The translations under genes and the position numbers were made by a program. 64,000 nucleotides of DNA from Marinobacter sp. SS5-14b. GTDB taxonomy: Bacteria; Pseudomonadota; Gammaproteobacteria; Pseudomonadales; Oleiphilaceae. The notes below the pieces were generated by a model that was given only the letters and a program-made list of their open reading frames with translations, was not told where the DNA came from and made no database searches. The first letter of the stretch is position 1. Every line of letters begins with the position of its first letter. The stretch covers positions 620,001-684,000 of the forward strand of contig NZ_JASSVM010000001.1 of assembly GCF_030541005.1 (NCBI RefSeq), written 5' to 3'. This document shows, piece after piece, positions 35,420-46,004 of the stretch.

Positions 35420-38400
35420 ATGAAGGTACGCAAGCTTGCGGTTGCCCTGGCGCTGGCGGGAGGGCTCGGCTCCGGTATGGCTCAGGCCTTGGGGCTGGGC
35501 GAAATTGAGATGCAGTCCTGGCTGAACGAGCCGCTGGACGCAGAAATTACTTTGCGACAAAGTCGCGGGGTTGATCCCGGTGATGTCTTCGTTAACGTGG
35601 CTCCTGAAGACGCCTATCAAAGGGTCGGTCTGGATCGCCATCAGTTTCTCAGCAAACTCAGATTTGAAGTGGTCACGGGGGCTGACGGCAATCTCGTTAT
35701 CAACGTTTCGTCTCGCGAAGCGTTCCGTGAGCCGTACCTGAATTTCCTGCTGGAGCTGACCTGGCCGAGCGGACGTTTGATGCGGGAGTACGCGGTACTT
35801 GTTGATCCGCCTGTCTACGCTGAGGAATCGGGTATTCAGGAGTCGGTCAGTGCACCAGCCACCGCGGCTACCCGCCAACAAACCTCAGCAACCGGGACAA
35901 CCCGGAGTGCGGAATCTGTGCGTAGGCAGGCCGCGGCTGAAAGTTCTTTGTCGAGCAGCTACAGCGCCGGAAGTTTTGGCCCCACAGGACCGTCCGATAC
36001 GTTGTGGACGATTGCTCAGCGAATGCGCCCGGATAACTCTGTGTCGATGCAGCAGGTGATGCTGGCGGTGCAGGATCAGAACCCGGATGCGTTTATTGGT
36101 GGCAACATCAATCGCCTGAAGCGTGGCGAAGTGTTGCGGGCGCCGACTCTTGAGCAGATTCGTAACCGGAGTCAAGCGGAAGCGACTCGGGTCGTGGCCA
36201 GGCAGAACCAGGAATTCCGGTCACCGAGACCGGTTGACGCAACCAGCACCGCTGACGCGACCTCAGCTCAGGGCCAGCCGTCCCAGAGTATGGCTGGTGA
36301 TGAGCTTCGGCTTATTGCAGCTGACGAGGCCGAATCACGTACTGCAGAGCAGGGTGGTTCCGCGGGTGGTGACGGTGATGTGCCCGGCGGCGCGGATGCC
36401 GGCGCGGCTGTCGCGATGGAAGAGCTTGAAGCAACTCGTCGCGAAAACGAAGAGCTGAACTCCCGTCTCGAAGACATGCAGTCCCAGGTCGAAACGCTGC
36501 AACGTCTGCTTGAGCTGAAGAACAGTCAGTTGGCGGATATGCAGGGTATGGCTGCAGATGAAGGCGCCGGCGACAGTTCAGTTGCAGGTGAGCCTGGTCT
36601 GGAAAGTCAGGTTGCTGACGGTGAGTCAGGCCAGGATGTTACCCCGGAAGGTGCAGATACTGCCGTGGGCGAAACGGCTGAACCGGAAGCCGTGGCTGAG
36701 CAATCACCGGAAAGCCTGGCAGATTCGGTCGACAGTGGTGCTGAAGCTGCGGCAGAAGACGCGCTTTCGGCGGAAACCGGCGTTGATGCTACGCCCGGTG
36801 CGGACGCAGAACAGGTTGCAGCAGCTGACGAAGCGGCTGATGCGGTTGATGCCTCTGCTCCAGAGGTTGCCGGTACCGATACGACGCCTGTGGCGGAAGC
36901 CGAACCAGTCAAACCCAAGCCTCAGCAACCGGCCGCTGCGCCAGAGAAGGGCTTGTTCGGCAAAACGATGGACGCCATTGTCAACAACCCGATGTACCAG
37001 ATTGCTCTGGGTGGCGGGTTGCTGATTCTGCTGCTGTTGTTGCTTCTGGTCGCCCGCAGAAACGCGAACCGCGAGAAAGCGTTTTATGACCAGTTGAACG
37101 CCGAGGACAGCGGCGAGAAAGACAGCTTTGACCTGACTCTGGATGATGAAGATGAATCGGAAGCAGTCGGTGAAGGCGATGTATTGGCCGAAGCAGAAAC
37201 CTACATTGCTTATGGTCGTCACGACCAGGCCGCCCAGGTTCTTGAGACTGCCATTTCTCGTGAGCCAAGCCGGACCGATCTGCGTCTGAAATTGCTTGAG
37301 GTCTATGCAGACAATCAGGACCGCGATGCGTTTGAAAAACAGTACGGTGAGGTTGAGGCGCTCAATGATGAGGCGGCGCTTTTGCAGGCCGAGAACCTGA
37401 AGGAGCGGCTCGAAGAAGCTGAGGCAGTGCCCAGCATTGATGATCTGGAAAGCCAGCTTCGTTCGGATTCGTTCAATGCAGGAGCCACAAGCTCTGATGA
37501 AGCTGTCAGCGACGACGAGTGGGCTCTTTCCGACGAGCTGAAGGAAGACGAGTTCGACGCCTCTAAGGATGAGGTGCCCGAGAACGAGTTTGGTGAACTG
37601 GAATCGGATGTTGCGGAAGAGACCGGGTCCCGTGAGGATCTGATTGAGTACGATCTGTCCGGGATTGAAAAGTCAGACGGCTCCGCTGATGTCGAAGATA
37701 CCGAAGAGCGCCTCGATGAAGAGAGTGACTTCTCATCTCTGGAAATGGATATCGAGTCTGATTCAGGTGAGAGAAAGTCGGATGACGCCTTGGCGGATGA
37801 CGACTTTGCCCTCGACTTCGACGTTGAAGAACCAGAGGAGCTGAAAGAGTCAGCTGACCTGTCTGAGGACGATCTTGACCTGGGCCTTGGCGAAAACCTG
37901 GACTCAGAAGGTGAGCTGGAGCCTGAAGCTGAACTGGATCTTGGAAGTGAGCTGGACAGTGAGCTGGATAGTGAATTGGACAGTGAATTGGACAGTGAAT
38001 TGGATAGTGGTTCTGACGCAGAGCCAGAGTTGCCGTCACTGTCTGACGATGAAGAGTTGAGTGTACTCGGCGAGCAGCCTGAGGATGATCTTGAGTCGGG
38101 CGTAGAGGGGTTGGATGAGTCCTTCCTGGATGAGCTCGATGCAGAGCTTGAGAAAGCCGAAGAAGAAAGCGACTCAGCCGAACTGGATTTGAACGAATCC
38201 AGCCTGGATGATCTCGAACTTGATGTGTCTGATGAAGATCTGGCGCTGATGGAGGAGTTCTCAGAAGCTGACAAAACCGGATTGCCCGAAGAGTCGACGT
38301 CCTCGTTGGATGAAGAGCTGGGTCTGGAAGATGCTTTCGAGAGCTTTGACTCGGATGCTGAGCTGGCCGATACCGATGCCGACGTGCCTTCTCTGGAGCC

Positions 38401-38659
38401 GGAAGACTCGGCGGAGCCGGTTAAGGAAGCAGGCGGGTCTTCAGGTGCGCTGGACATCAACGACAGTGATCTGGGCGATGATGACGATTTCGACTTCCTC
38501 GCTGGAACGGACGAAGCCGCCACGAAACTCGACCTGGCCCGCGCCTACATCGAGATGGGTGACAGTGATGGTGCCCGGGATATTCTCGAGGAAGTGGCCC
38601 TTGAGGGTACGGATGAGCAGAAAACGGAAGCGCAGGAGCTTCTTAAAAATCTCTCCTGA
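35420..38659 (+). CDS. fimV: FimV, polar type IV pilus/hub protein
   Basis: FimV is a peptidoglycan-binding inner-membrane protein that organises the cell pole, type IV pilus assembly and cAMP signalling. The 1079 residues contain a signal peptide ending GMAQA, the conserved FimV N-terminal domain (LGEIEMQSWLNEPLDAEI), a LysM-like region near 193-250, a coiled coil near 334-375, and one membrane span near 525-545 (IALGGGLLILLLLLLLVA). A very long acidic cytoplasmic region follows, ending in the conserved FimV C-terminal TPR (KLDLARAYIEMGDSDGARDI). The acidic region includes a run of SELD repeats. The gene lies between asd and truA, as in Pseudomonas. Confidence 0.93.
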   Translation: MKVRKLAVALALAGGLGSGMAQALGLGEIEMQSWLNEPLDAEITLRQSRGVDPGDVFVNVAPEDAYQRVGLDRHQFLSKLRFEVVTGADGNLVINVSSREAFREPYLNFLLELTWPSGRLMREYAVLVDPPVYAEESGIQESVSAPATAATRQQTSATGTTRSAESVRRQAAAESSLSSSYSAGSFGPTGPSDTLWTIAQRMRPDNSVSMQQVMLAVQDQNPDAFIGGNINRLKRGEVLRAPTLEQIRNRSQAEATRVVARQNQEFRSPRPVDATSTADATSAQGQPSQSMAGDELRLIAADEAESRTAEQGGSAGGDGDVPGGADAGAAVAMEELEATRRENEELNSRLEDMQSQVETLQRLLELKNSQLADMQGMAADEGAGDSSVAGEPGLESQVADGESGQDVTPEGADTAVGETAEPEAVAEQSPESLADSVDSGAEAAAEDALSAETGVDATPGADAEQVAAADEAADAVDASAPEVAGTDTTPVAEAEPVKPKPQQPAAAPEKGLFGKTMDAIVNNPMYQIALGGGLLILLLLLLLVARRNANREKAFYDQLNAEDSGEKDSFDLTLDDEDESEAVGEGDVLAEAETYIAYGRHDQAAQVLETAISREPSRTDLRLKLLEVYADNQDRDAFEKQYGEVEALNDEAALLQAENLKERLEEAEAVPSIDDLESQLRSDSFNAGATSSDEAVSDDEWALSDELKEDEFDASKDEVPENEFGELESDVAEETGSREDLIEYDLSGIEKSDGSADVEDTEERLDEESDFSSLEMDIESDSGERKSDDALADDDFALDFDVEEPEELKESADLSEDDLDLGLGENLDSEGELEPEAELDLGSELDSELDSELDSELDSELDSGSDAEPELPSLSDDEELSVLGEQPEDDLESGVEGLDESFLDELDAELEKAEEESDSAELDLNESSLDDLELDVSDEDLALMEEFSEADKTGLPEESTSSLDEELGLEDAFESFDSDAELADTDADVPSLEPEDSAEPVKEAGGSSGALDINDSDLGDDDDFDFLAGTDEAATKLDLARAYIEMGDSDGARDILEEVALEGTDEQKTEAQELLKNLS
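37946..38005 (+). repeat. Five tandem 12-bp repeats inside fimV
   Basis: Five copies of a 12-bp unit, AGTGAGCTGGAC or variants with AATTG and GAT, encode Ser-Glu-Leu-Asp five times. Units differ only at third positions apart from synonymous changes. Copy-number change here would keep the reading frame, so it could vary linker length without inactivating FimV. Confidence 0.85.
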
Positions 38660-38687
38660 TCCGTTATAATCAATCCTTAACGGCAAT

Positions 38688-38719
38688 AGCGCCGGCCATT
38701 GAGCCGGCGCTTTGTTTTT
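38688..38719 (+). terminator. Intrinsic terminator after fimV
   Basis: AGCGCCGGC pairs with GCCGGCGCT over 9 bp with a CATTGA loop, followed by TTTGTTTTT. It lies between fimV and truA, only about 27 bp before the truA start, with a TATAAT at 38665-38670 just upstream of it. Confidence 0.88.
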
Positions 38720-38745
38720 CAGACCCCAGAAAACCGGACTTACAC

Positions 38746-39648
38746 TTGTTTCTAAAGCCGCAACCTCTAACCACAGACGAGCCGATCGGTAATGGTCGGG
38801 TCATTATTATTTTCGAGTATGATGGCCACGGGTTCCACGGATGGCAGCAGCAAAAGAGTGGTGTGCGGTCGGTTCAGGCAGAGCTCGCCAAGGCAGTGGA
38901 GAAGGTCGCTGACCACCCGGTAGAGCTGGTTTGTGCTGGTCGCACCGATGCCGGGGTGCATGCGAGCTTTCAGGTCGCTCATTTCGACACCGCGTCGGTT
39001 CGAACACTTCGCTCGTGGGTCATGGGGATCAATACCGCGCTACCCGCTGATATCGCGGTCCACTGGGCCGGTCCCGGTGTCGAGGACTTCCATGCACGGT
39101 TTTCTGCGATATACCGGCGCTATCGTTACATCATTCTTAATCACCCGGTGCGTCCGGGTATTCAGCGTGGTCAGGTCAGCTGGAATTTCCGGCCCCTTGA
39201 CACCGAGAGAATGCATACGGCTGCACAAGCCTTGCAGGGTGAGCATGATTTTTCATCGTTCCGGGCTGCAGGTTGTCAATCCCGAACACCGGTTCGGTTT
39301 CTCGAAAATATTTCAGTAACCCGTTGTGGGGATTACGTCGTAATAGATGTGCAGGCCAATGCATTTCTGCATCATATGGTACGTAACATCGCGGGTGCAT
39401 TGATGGCAGTTGGTTCAGGGATTCAGCCGGTAGAATGGGTTGCGGAAGTGCTTGAGGCCCGTAACCGAAAGCTTGCAGGGGTGACTGCACCGCCTTATGG
39501 TTTGTACCTGGTTGATGTTGGCTATCCTGATCAATTCGCCTTGCCCCAGGCCCTTTGTGGCCCAGCGTTTGCTACTCCGTGGTTTTCTGAGCAGGCAAAT
39601 CTGCCTATTCAGCCGACACATATACATCGAAAACAGCCGGTAACGTAA
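38746..39648 (+). CDS. truA: tRNA pseudouridine synthase TruA
   Basis: TruA converts uridines 38-40 of the tRNA anticodon stem to pseudouridine. The 300-residue product has [17 protein letters not shown], the catalytic aspartate in [11 protein letters not shown] (Asp68), [14 protein letters not shown] and [14 protein letters not shown]. The only usable start giving a complete N-terminus is TTG at 38746, with a poor ribosome site, so a different start cannot be excluded. A terminator hairpin immediately precedes it. Its stop overlaps the trpF ATG by one base (TAATG). Confidence 0.92.
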   Translation: MFLKPQPLTTDEPIGNGRVIIIFEYDGHGFHGWQQQKSGVRSVQAELAKAVEKVADHPVELVCAGRTDAGVHASFQVAHFDTASVRTLRSWVMGINTALPADIAVHWAGPGVEDFHARFSAIYRRYRYIILNHPVRPGIQRGQVSWNFRPLDTERMHTAAQALQGEHDFSSFRAAGCQSRTPVRFLENISVTRCGDYVVIDVQANAFLHHMVRNIAGALMAVGSGIQPVEWVAEVLEARNRKLAGVTAPPYGLYLVDVGYPDQFALPQALCGPAFATPWFSEQANLPIQPTHIHRKQPVT

Positions 39649-40280
39649 TGACGATGACCCGAGTGAAGATCTGTGGCCTGACCCGAGAGCAGGACATTGA
39701 TGCTGCGGTGGCCAGCGGGGCAGACTCCGTTGGTTTCGTATTCTACGAACCGAGTCCACGAGCCGTTTCGATCGAACAGGCCCGGAAGTTGGTGGCCCGA
39801 GTGCCGGCGTTTGTGACCGTCACGGGTTTGTTTGTGAACCCCGAGATCGAGTTTGTGAAAGCCGTGCTTGAGGCGGTCCCGCTGGATTTACTGCAGTTTC
39901 ATGGCGATGAAACAGCAGCATTCTGTGCGTCTTTCGGGCGACGCTGGATAAAGGCGATCAGGGTTCGGGAATCCGGGCAGATAGAGCAAGCGTTTGCAGT
40001 GTATAGCAAAGCCTCCGGATTGCTGGTTGATGCCTGGGATCCGGACCGGTATGGAGGAACGGGCCAGTCTTTCAACTGGCAGTTGATTCCAGAGAAACGC
40101 CCGCTGCCGTTGATATTGGCCGGTGGGTTGTCATCTGATAACGTAGCTCGCGCCATTGAAAACGTGCGCCCCTGGGCAGTGGATGTCAGCGGCGGGGTAG
40201 AGCTGAGCAAAGGTAAGAAAGACGCCACCAAACTATCTGAATTTTTCAAAGAGGTGCACCGTGTCTGTAAAATTGACTGA
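39648..40280 (+). CDS. trpF: Phosphoribosylanthranilate isomerase TrpF
   Basis: TrpF carries out the Amadori rearrangement of phosphoribosylanthranilate in tryptophan synthesis. The 210-residue TIM barrel has the catalytic cysteine in [18 protein letters not shown], and the catalytic Asp in [15 protein letters not shown], followed by the phosphate site [14 protein letters not shown] and VDVSGGVE. It is a separate protein rather than the TrpCF fusion of enterics. It starts on the truA stop and overlaps trpB by 20 nt. ATG 39654 is a possible alternative start. Confidence 0.95.
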   Translation: MTMTRVKICGLTREQDIDAAVASGADSVGFVFYEPSPRAVSIEQARKLVARVPAFVTVTGLFVNPEIEFVKAVLEAVPLDLLQFHGDETAAFCASFGRRWIKAIRVRESGQIEQAFAVYSKASGLLVDAWDPDRYGGTGQSFNWQLIPEKRPLPLILAGGLSSDNVARAIENVRPWAVDVSGGVELSKGKKDATKLSEFFKEVHRVCKID

Positions 40281-41481
40281 TGATATGTTGAAGGCGCTTC
40301 CGGATTCCCGTGGTCACTTCGGTGCCTTCGGTGGCCGGTTTGTGTCAGAAACCCTGATGGATTCCCTGATGACGCTGGAGAAAGAATATCTGCGCCTGAA
40401 GGACGACGCCGACTTCCAGGCTGAATTCGACAAAGACCTCGCAGATTATGTTGGCCGGCCGAGCCCTCTTTATTTCGCCGAGCGGTTGACCCGGGAAACC
40501 GGTGGCGCGCAGATTTGGCTAAAAAGGGAAGACCTTAACCACACGGGTGCACATAAGGTTAACAACACGATCGGACAGGCTCTGCTGGCCAGGTTCCTCG
40601 GAAAAAAGCGGATTATTGCTGAAACCGGCGCCGGCCAGCACGGTGTCGCCACGGCAACGGTTTGCGCGCGGCTCGGTCTGGAATGCCATGTTTTCATGGG
40701 CTCTGAAGATGTCAAACGCCAATCGCTGAACGTTTACCGCATGAAGCTGCTTGGTGCGACTGTGCACGCGGTTGAAAGCGGCACCAAAACCCTGAAAGAC
40801 GCCATGAACGATGCCATGCGTGATTGGGTGGCGAACGTTGACGAAACCTTCTATATCATAGGCACCGTCGCTGGCCCGCATCCGTATCCGCTGTTGGTTC
40901 GTGATTTTCAGTCGGTGATTGGCCGTGAATTGCGCCGGCAGTCGATGGAGAAAGTTGGTAAGCTCCCTGATGCGCTGGTGGCGTGTGTGGGTGGCGGCTC
41001 TAACGCGATCGGAATGTTTTACCCTTTCCTGACGGATGAGTCTGTTGAGTTGTACGGTGTTGAAGCCGGCGGGCTTGGTATTGCAACCGGGCAACATGCT
41101 GCGCCACTTTGCGCGGGGCGCCCGGGTGTACTTCATGGTAATCGTACCTATCTGATGGAAGATGAAAACGGTCAGATTGCGGGTACGCACTCTGTCAGTG
41201 CTGGCCTGGACTACCCCGGCGTCGGCCCGGAGCACTCGTGGTTAAAGGATATCGGTCGCGCCAACTATGTATCAGTGACCGACGAGGAAGCATTGGCCGG
41301 GTTCCGCACGCTGACGCAGGTGGAAGGTATTATGCCGGCGCTTGAGTCCGCTCATGCGGTGGCGTACGCACTCAAACTCGCAGCTACCATGGACAAAGAC
41401 AAGATGCTTGTCATCAACGTGTCTGGTCGCGGTGATAAGGACATTCATACCATCGCCCAGTTGGATGGCATTGAGATCTGA
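40261..41481 (+). CDS. trpB: Tryptophan synthase beta subunit TrpB
   Basis: TrpB joins indole and serine to make tryptophan using pyridoxal phosphate. The 406-residue protein shows [12 protein letters not shown], the PLP lysine in [11 protein letters not shown] (Lys99), [12 protein letters not shown] and the phosphate loop [12 protein letters not shown]. It starts at GTG 40261, inside trpF, with GAGGTG just upstream. trpA follows after 17 bp. In many pseudomonads trpBA lies elsewhere, so its place between trpF and accD is notable. Confidence 0.96.
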   Translation: MSVKLTDDMLKALPDSRGHFGAFGGRFVSETLMDSLMTLEKEYLRLKDDADFQAEFDKDLADYVGRPSPLYFAERLTRETGGAQIWLKREDLNHTGAHKVNNTIGQALLARFLGKKRIIAETGAGQHGVATATVCARLGLECHVFMGSEDVKRQSLNVYRMKLLGATVHAVESGTKTLKDAMNDAMRDWVANVDETFYIIGTVAGPHPYPLLVRDFQSVIGRELRRQSMEKVGKLPDALVACVGGGSNAIGMFYPFLTDESVELYGVEAGGLGIATGQHAAPLCAGRPGVLHGNRTYLMEDENGQIAGTHSVSAGLDYPGVGPEHSWLKDIGRANYVSVTDEEALAGFRTLTQVEGIMPALESAHAVAYALKLAATMDKDKMLVINVSGRGDKDIHTIAQLDGIEI

Positions 41482-41498
41482 AGGGATCAGGAGCAGGC

Positions 41499-42311
41499 AT
41501 GAGCCGTATTGAAGGTGTACTGAAATCTCTGAAGGATCAAGGCCGCAAGGCCTTGATCCCTTACATTACTGCCGGCGATCCACACCCGGATCAGACCGTC
41601 GAACTGATGCATACCCTGGTAAAAGCGGGCGCTGATATTATTGAGCTTGGCGTGCCATTTTCTGACCCCATGGCAGACGGTCCCGTCATTCAGCTGGCTT
41701 GCGAGCGGGCACTGAAGCATGGCACATCTCTGCGCCAGGTGATCGGGATGGTTCGGGAATTCCGAAAAACCGACAGTGCTACGCCCGTTGTCCTGATGGG
41801 GTATCTGAATCCGATGGAGGCCATGGGCTACGAAGCCTTTGCCGATGCCTCTGCGGATGCGGGTATCGATGGTGTATTGACCGTGGATCTGCCTCCGGAA
41901 GAGGCAGACGATGTTGCACCGCTGTTTTCGCAGCGGGGCATGGATCCGATTTTCCTGTTGGCACCCACCACCACCGATAGCCGGATCAAAGCAATCAGCG
42001 AGCACTCATCCGGTTATGTGTACTATGTTTCTATCAAGGGTGTAACCGGTTCGGCTACCATTAACGTGGAGGAAGTGGCTGCCAAGGTGGCCCATATTCA
42101 CGAATTGACCGCGCTTCCCGTAGGAGTGGGCTTTGGCATTAGGGATGCGAAAACAGCAGGTGCCATTGGCAAAGTATCCGATGGTGTAATTGTTGGTAGC
42201 GTGCTGGTGGATACAATAGCCCGACACCAATCAGATCCGGGCGCCCTGAATAAGGCGTTGTACGATCTGTTGTACCCGATGCGCGAAGCTCTGGATAGCC
42301 TTGCCCCCTGA
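41499..42311 (+). CDS. trpA: Tryptophan synthase alpha subunit TrpA
   Basis: TrpA cleaves indole-3-glycerol phosphate to indole, which is channelled to TrpB. The 270-residue TIM barrel contains [16 protein letters not shown], the catalytic Glu49 and Asp60 in [14 protein letters not shown], and the phosphate site [21 protein letters not shown] precedes the ATG. It ends 38 bp before accD, with no terminator between them. Confidence 0.96.
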   Translation: MSRIEGVLKSLKDQGRKALIPYITAGDPHPDQTVELMHTLVKAGADIIELGVPFSDPMADGPVIQLACERALKHGTSLRQVIGMVREFRKTDSATPVVLMGYLNPMEAMGYEAFADASADAGIDGVLTVDLPPEEADDVAPLFSQRGMDPIFLLAPTTTDSRIKAISEHSSGYVYYVSIKGVTGSATINVEEVAAKVAHIHELTALPVGVGFGIRDAKTAGAIGKVSDGVIVGSVLVDTIARHQSDPGALNKALYDLLYPMREALDSLAP

Positions 42312-42349
42312 GTAACGATTATCCAGGCATCAAAGGACAGGATGAAAGC

Positions 42350-43276
42350 ATGAGTAACTGGCTGGACAAGATCATGCCGAGCAAGATTCGCTCGGAATCA
42401 CGGCAACGCACCGGTGTACCGGAAGGGTTGTGGAAGAAATGCCCCAAGTGTGGCGCTTTTCTGTATAAGCCGGAACTCGAAAAGAATCTTGATGTTTGCC
42501 CGAAATGTAACCATCACCTGCGAGTGTCTGCCCGCCGGCGCCTGGATATCTTTCTTGATAAAGATGGTCGTGAGGAAATCGCTGCAAATCTGGAGCCGTC
42601 TGACCGACTGAAGTTTAAAGACACGAAACGCTACAAGGATCGCCTGTCGGCAGCCCAGAAGGCCACGGGTGAAAAAGACGCGCTGATTGCGATGAGCGGC
42701 ACGACCATGGGTGTGCCTCTGGTTGCCTGCGCCTTTGAATTTAATTTTCTGGGCGGCTCGATGGGGCAGGTGGTGGGCGAGAAATTCGTGCAGGCTGCGA
42801 ATGTGGCGCTTGAACGTCGCATTCCGCTGGTGTGCTTCGCTGCCAGTGGCGGTGCGCGCATGCAGGAAGCCATTCTCTCGCTCATGCAGATGGCCAAGAC
42901 CGCCGCTGTTCTGGAGCGCATGAAGCAGGAAGGCATTCCCTACATTTCAGTGATGACAGACCCTGTGTTTGGTGGTGTGTCCGCCAGCCTGGCAATGCTT
43001 GGGGATCTGAATATTGCTGAGCCGTTTGCCCTGATTGGCTTTGCCGGTCCCCGGGTTATCGAGCAGACGGTCCGGGAGAAGTTGCCGGAGGGTTTCCAGC
43101 GCAGCGAGTTCCTGCTTGAACATGGTGCCATCGATATGATTTTGCATCGTCACCAGATGCGGGAAAGAATTGCCCATGTGCTTGCCAAATTTACCGGGCA
43201 GGAAAAGCCAGGTACGGAAGCGCCCATTGAGTTCGAAATTACGGAAAAGCCGGACACAGATGAAGTTGTCGAGTAA
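42350..43276 (+). CDS. accD: Acetyl-CoA carboxylase carboxyltransferase beta subunit AccD
   Basis: AccD with AccA transfers the carboxyl group from biotin to acetyl-CoA, giving malonyl-CoA for fatty acid synthesis. The 308-residue protein has the four-cysteine zinc ribbon in its N-terminus (Cys31, 34, 50, 53: CPKCGAF and CPKC) and the crotonase-like core [20 protein letters not shown] with ITDPVFGG-type sequence as [15 protein letters not shown]. Its 3' end overlaps the folC start by 17 nt. accD next to folC and dedD is the common gammaproteobacterial order. Confidence 0.95.
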   Translation: MSNWLDKIMPSKIRSESRQRTGVPEGLWKKCPKCGAFLYKPELEKNLDVCPKCNHHLRVSARRRLDIFLDKDGREEIAANLEPSDRLKFKDTKRYKDRLSAAQKATGEKDALIAMSGTTMGVPLVACAFEFNFLGGSMGQVVGEKFVQAANVALERRIPLVCFAASGGARMQEAILSLMQMAKTAAVLERMKQEGIPYISVMTDPVFGGVSASLAMLGDLNIAEPFALIGFAGPRVIEQTVREKLPEGFQRSEFLLEHGAIDMILHRHQMRERIAHVLAKFTGQEKPGTEAPIEFEITEKPDTDEVVE

Positions 43277-44564
43277 CGGCGTTACGGAAGCATCCGGTAG
43301 CCCGGCGCCGGGTGCTTCCGTTGATCAATGGCTTCACTGGCTGGAAGCCATCCACCCCACCGAAATTGACCTGGGCCTTGATCGCGTGCTGGTTGTCTTG
43401 CGCCGGCTGTTCCCTCGTAAGCCAGACGCCCGGATTATCACGGTTGCAGGTACGAACGGCAAAGGTACAACGGTCGCCACTCTTGAGCATTTGCTGAGAT
43501 TAGGTGGCAGAACCACCGGTGCCTATACCTCCCCTCATTTGCAGAGATATAACGAGCGCGTCCGCCTGAACGGCGTGGATATCACGGATGCTGAGCTGGT
43601 GTCCGCTTTTGAGAAGGTTGAGGCGGCAAGACGCTCGGTGTCGTTGACCTATTTCGAGTTCGGTACCCTCGCTGCGTTTGTCGCCTTTGAGCGTGCCGGC
43701 GTGCAGGACTGGGTGCTTGAGGTTGGCCTCGGTGGGCGGCTTGATGCGGTGAATGTCATGGACGCTGATTACGCGGTGATTACCTCCATCGATATTGATC
43801 ACATTGGCTTTCTCGGTGATAACCGGGAAGTGATCGGGTTCGAGAAAGCGGGCATCCTTCGGCGTGGAATTACGGCCGTGTGTGCGGACCCTGCGCCGCC
43901 GTCGTCGGTTCTGCAGCAGGCTGCGGCACAGAAGGTGGATCTGCTTCTCACGGGTAGGGATTATCAGATTGAAACAGCCCGTGACGGCGTGGAAACGGTT
44001 GATCTGATCCTCGAAGGGTGCAGAATTGCGTTGCCCGCAGGGCCGTTACCGGTCGAAAGTGTTGCTGCGGCCGTTGTATTGGCAACCCGATTGTTACCAG
44101 GTGTTGATGCCGATGTGCTCAGCCAGGGCGCTCGCTCTGTCCGGGTTCCCGGCCGCTTCGAGCAGTTGGCGCGAAGCCCTGCTGTAATTGTGGACGTCGG
44201 CCATAATCCCCATGCGGCGCAGTGGTTGGCAGCCAGGCTCTCAGTCTTGAAGCGCCGGGATGGCGGGCGGGTCGTTGGTGTCTATGGGGCTCTGGCCGAC
44301 AAAGATGTTGAAGGTGTTGTCGCTGCCATGGTGCCCGTTGTGGACTCCTGGCATCTGGCCGGGCTGGCTGTGCCGAGGGGGCTGAGCGCTGAAGCTCTCA
44401 GGGCTCGGGCTGGTGGCCTGTCTGGTGTCCGTGCTCATGCAACGGTCACGGACGCATTGTCTGTTGCGGTGGCGCAGGCGGCACCAGAAGACTGTATTGT
44501 TGTGTTCGGCTCGTTCTTTACGGTTGCCGAGGCGAGGCAAATGCTGGTTCCCGAACCGTCTTAA
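43260..44564 (+). CDS. folC: Folylpolyglutamate/dihydrofolate synthase FolC
   Basis: FolC adds glutamate to dihydropteroate and to folates. The 434-residue Mur-ligase-like enzyme has the P-loop [11 protein letters not shown] (about 61-71), [19 protein letters not shown], and the central [13 protein letters not shown] with metal-binding His. The C-terminal domain holds [16 protein letters not shown]. The frame is open upstream to 43170, but the ATG at 43260 gives the family N-terminus and overlaps accD by 17 nt, with GGAAAAG upstream. It serves the same folate route as pabB at 13158. Confidence 0.93.
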   Translation: MKLSSNGVTEASGSPAPGASVDQWLHWLEAIHPTEIDLGLDRVLVVLRRLFPRKPDARIITVAGTNGKGTTVATLEHLLRLGGRTTGAYTSPHLQRYNERVRLNGVDITDAELVSAFEKVEAARRSVSLTYFEFGTLAAFVAFERAGVQDWVLEVGLGGRLDAVNVMDADYAVITSIDIDHIGFLGDNREVIGFEKAGILRRGITAVCADPAPPSSVLQQAAAQKVDLLLTGRDYQIETARDGVETVDLILEGCRIALPAGPLPVESVAAAVVLATRLLPGVDADVLSQGARSVRVPGRFEQLARSPAVIVDVGHNPHAAQWLAARLSVLKRRDGGRVVGVYGALADKDVEGVVAAMVPVVDSWHLAGLAVPRGLSAEALRARAGGLSGVRAHATVTDALSVAVAQAAPEDCIVVFGSFFTVAEARQMLVPEPS

Positions 44565-44655
44565 ACTTTGTCCATGGCATTGCCCGGGGCTTCAGTTATC
44601 AAATCGTCGCGGTTACTATCAGTTCGAAACAGGCAGAAAAAGGGAGTGCTCTCAG

Positions 44656-45309
44656 GTGGATGGGTTGAAACAACGGATCATTGGTGCGCTGGTTCTGATT
44701 TCCCTGGCGGTTATTTTTGTGCCAATGATCTTTGATGAGCCCCATTCCCAGCGGCAGACCACGCCGATTACCATTCCCGAAGAGCCGCCATTCCCCGAAG
44801 TTGATATGCCCGCCGGGCCAGACAGTGAAGGCCAGGATTACGGCCTGTCTCCCGAGCCTGTTACGACCTCCGAGCCAGATTCAGCATCCGCACCGGGCTT
44901 CCGTATGATAGAAGGTGACGACGTGCAAGCGGCGCAGCCCGTTGCAACGCAGGAGCCGGAGCTGTCCCCAGAGCCACAGCCTGAAGCGCAGGCGGCGCAA
45001 GAACCCGAAGAGCCAGAAGTTCAAACACCCATTGACCAGCCTGAGAAAGCCGAGTTTACCCGCTCCCTTGAGGGTGCCTGGGTGGTTCAGTTGGGTAGCT
45101 TTGGCAATGAAGACAACGCGCGCAGGCTGAGAGACAAGGTACTGGAAATGGGGCTGGGTGCGCACTTGCAGCAGTTCTCCCGCGGCGACACCACGTTAAC
45201 CCGTGTATTCAGTGGCCCGTTCGTCAACCGTACCGAGGCGGACAAAGCCAAGGCGGTTCTGGACAAAGAGTTCGGGCTCAAAAGCCTGGTCACTCAGGGT
45301 GGCAAATAA
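44656..45309 (+). CDS. dedD: SPOR-domain cell division protein, DedD-like
   Basis: The 217-residue protein has a short cytoplasmic start, one membrane span (ALVLISLAVIFVPMIF, about 10-26), a proline/glutamate-rich periplasmic linker and a C-terminal SPOR domain (about 140-212: AWVVQLGSFGNEDNARRLRD, then TRVFSGPFVNRTEAD). SPOR domains bind denuded glycan at the septum, and DedD helps constriction. The open frame extends far upstream over folC, but GTG 44656 is preceded by AGGGAG and begins the DedD-like DGLKQRIIGALVL. It lies between folC and cvpA, the usual place for dedD. Confidence 0.87.
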   Translation: MDGLKQRIIGALVLISLAVIFVPMIFDEPHSQRQTTPITIPEEPPFPEVDMPAGPDSEGQDYGLSPEPVTTSEPDSASAPGFRMIEGDDVQAAQPVATQEPELSPEPQPEAQAAQEPEEPEVQTPIDQPEKAEFTRSLEGAWVVQLGSFGNEDNARRLRDKVLEMGLGAHLQQFSRGDTTLTRVFSGPFVNRTEADKAKAVLDKEFGLKSLVTQGGK

Positions 45310-45401
45310 TCCCTTTGCAGTAGAATTATGTGCAGAGGGCAGTTTGGTGCGCATCGGTTTCCTGATAGAATCCGCCTTTCGTTTTCTCCAGCGGGTTGTT
45401 C

Positions 45402-45983
45402 ATGGAATCGCTGATCTGGATTGACTGGGTCATCATTGCCCTTATTTCTGTCTCTACGCTCATCAGTTTGAAGCGGGGATTCGTGCGCGAAGCCCTGTCG
45501 CTGGTGACCTGGATCGGTGCCTTTATTATTGCCCGTACCTTTCACCCGCAGATGCAGTCGCTGCTGGAGTCTACGGTCGAAACTCCGCTGGTTCGCCTGA
45601 TTGCTGCGTTTGCAATTCTGTTTTTCGGCACCCTGATAGTCGGTGCCATTATCAACAATCTTATTGGTCACCTGGTCCGGGCAACCGGCCTCTCAGCTAC
45701 GGATCGTGTGCTGGGCATGGGGTTTGGTCTGCTTCGCGGCGTGGTTGTGGTGATTGTGGCCATTGCCTTCACCCGTTACACCCCTCTGGCGCAAGACACC
45801 TGGTGGCAAACGTCAGTGATGATCGAGCGCCTTGCTGTAGTAGAGGACTGGTCTCGCCGGACGTTTGGTGATGAATTTGCCCGATTCCTGGGGCCTGCCG
45901 AAAACGGATCAAACGGCACAGAACAAGCCGCTGATCCGAAAGACGTGGAATCCACGCCTTTACCCGCTAACATTCAGTTTTAA
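45402..45983 (+). CDS. cvpA: CvpA-family membrane protein
   Basis: The 193-residue inner-membrane protein has four predicted spans. It starts WIDWVIIALISVSTLISLKR, continues through LIAAFAILFFGTLIVGAII, and has the conserved GFGLLRGVVVVIV helix with DRVLGMGFG before it. CvpA is named for colicin V export and lies next to purF in most gammaproteobacteria; its role is uncertain, possibly envelope homeostasis. A TTG at 45396 is in frame, but ATG 45402 is preferred. purF starts 21 bp downstream. Confidence 0.9.
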   Translation: MESLIWIDWVIIALISVSTLISLKRGFVREALSLVTWIGAFIIARTFHPQMQSLLESTVETPLVRLIAAFAILFFGTLIVGAIINNLIGHLVRATGLSATDRVLGMGFGLLRGVVVVIVAIAFTRYTPLAQDTWWQTSVMIERLAVVEDWSRRTFGDEFARFLGPAENGSNGTEQAADPKDVESTPLPANIQF

Positions 45984-46004
45984 CACTCGGAGAATTTTCC
46001 AGCC

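Noticed and set aside
37315..38523. A 402-codon serine-rich minus-strand ORF opposite fimV
   Set aside because: Its serine repeats are the complement of the Glu/Asp-rich codons of FimV; fimV is well supported by domain order and context.
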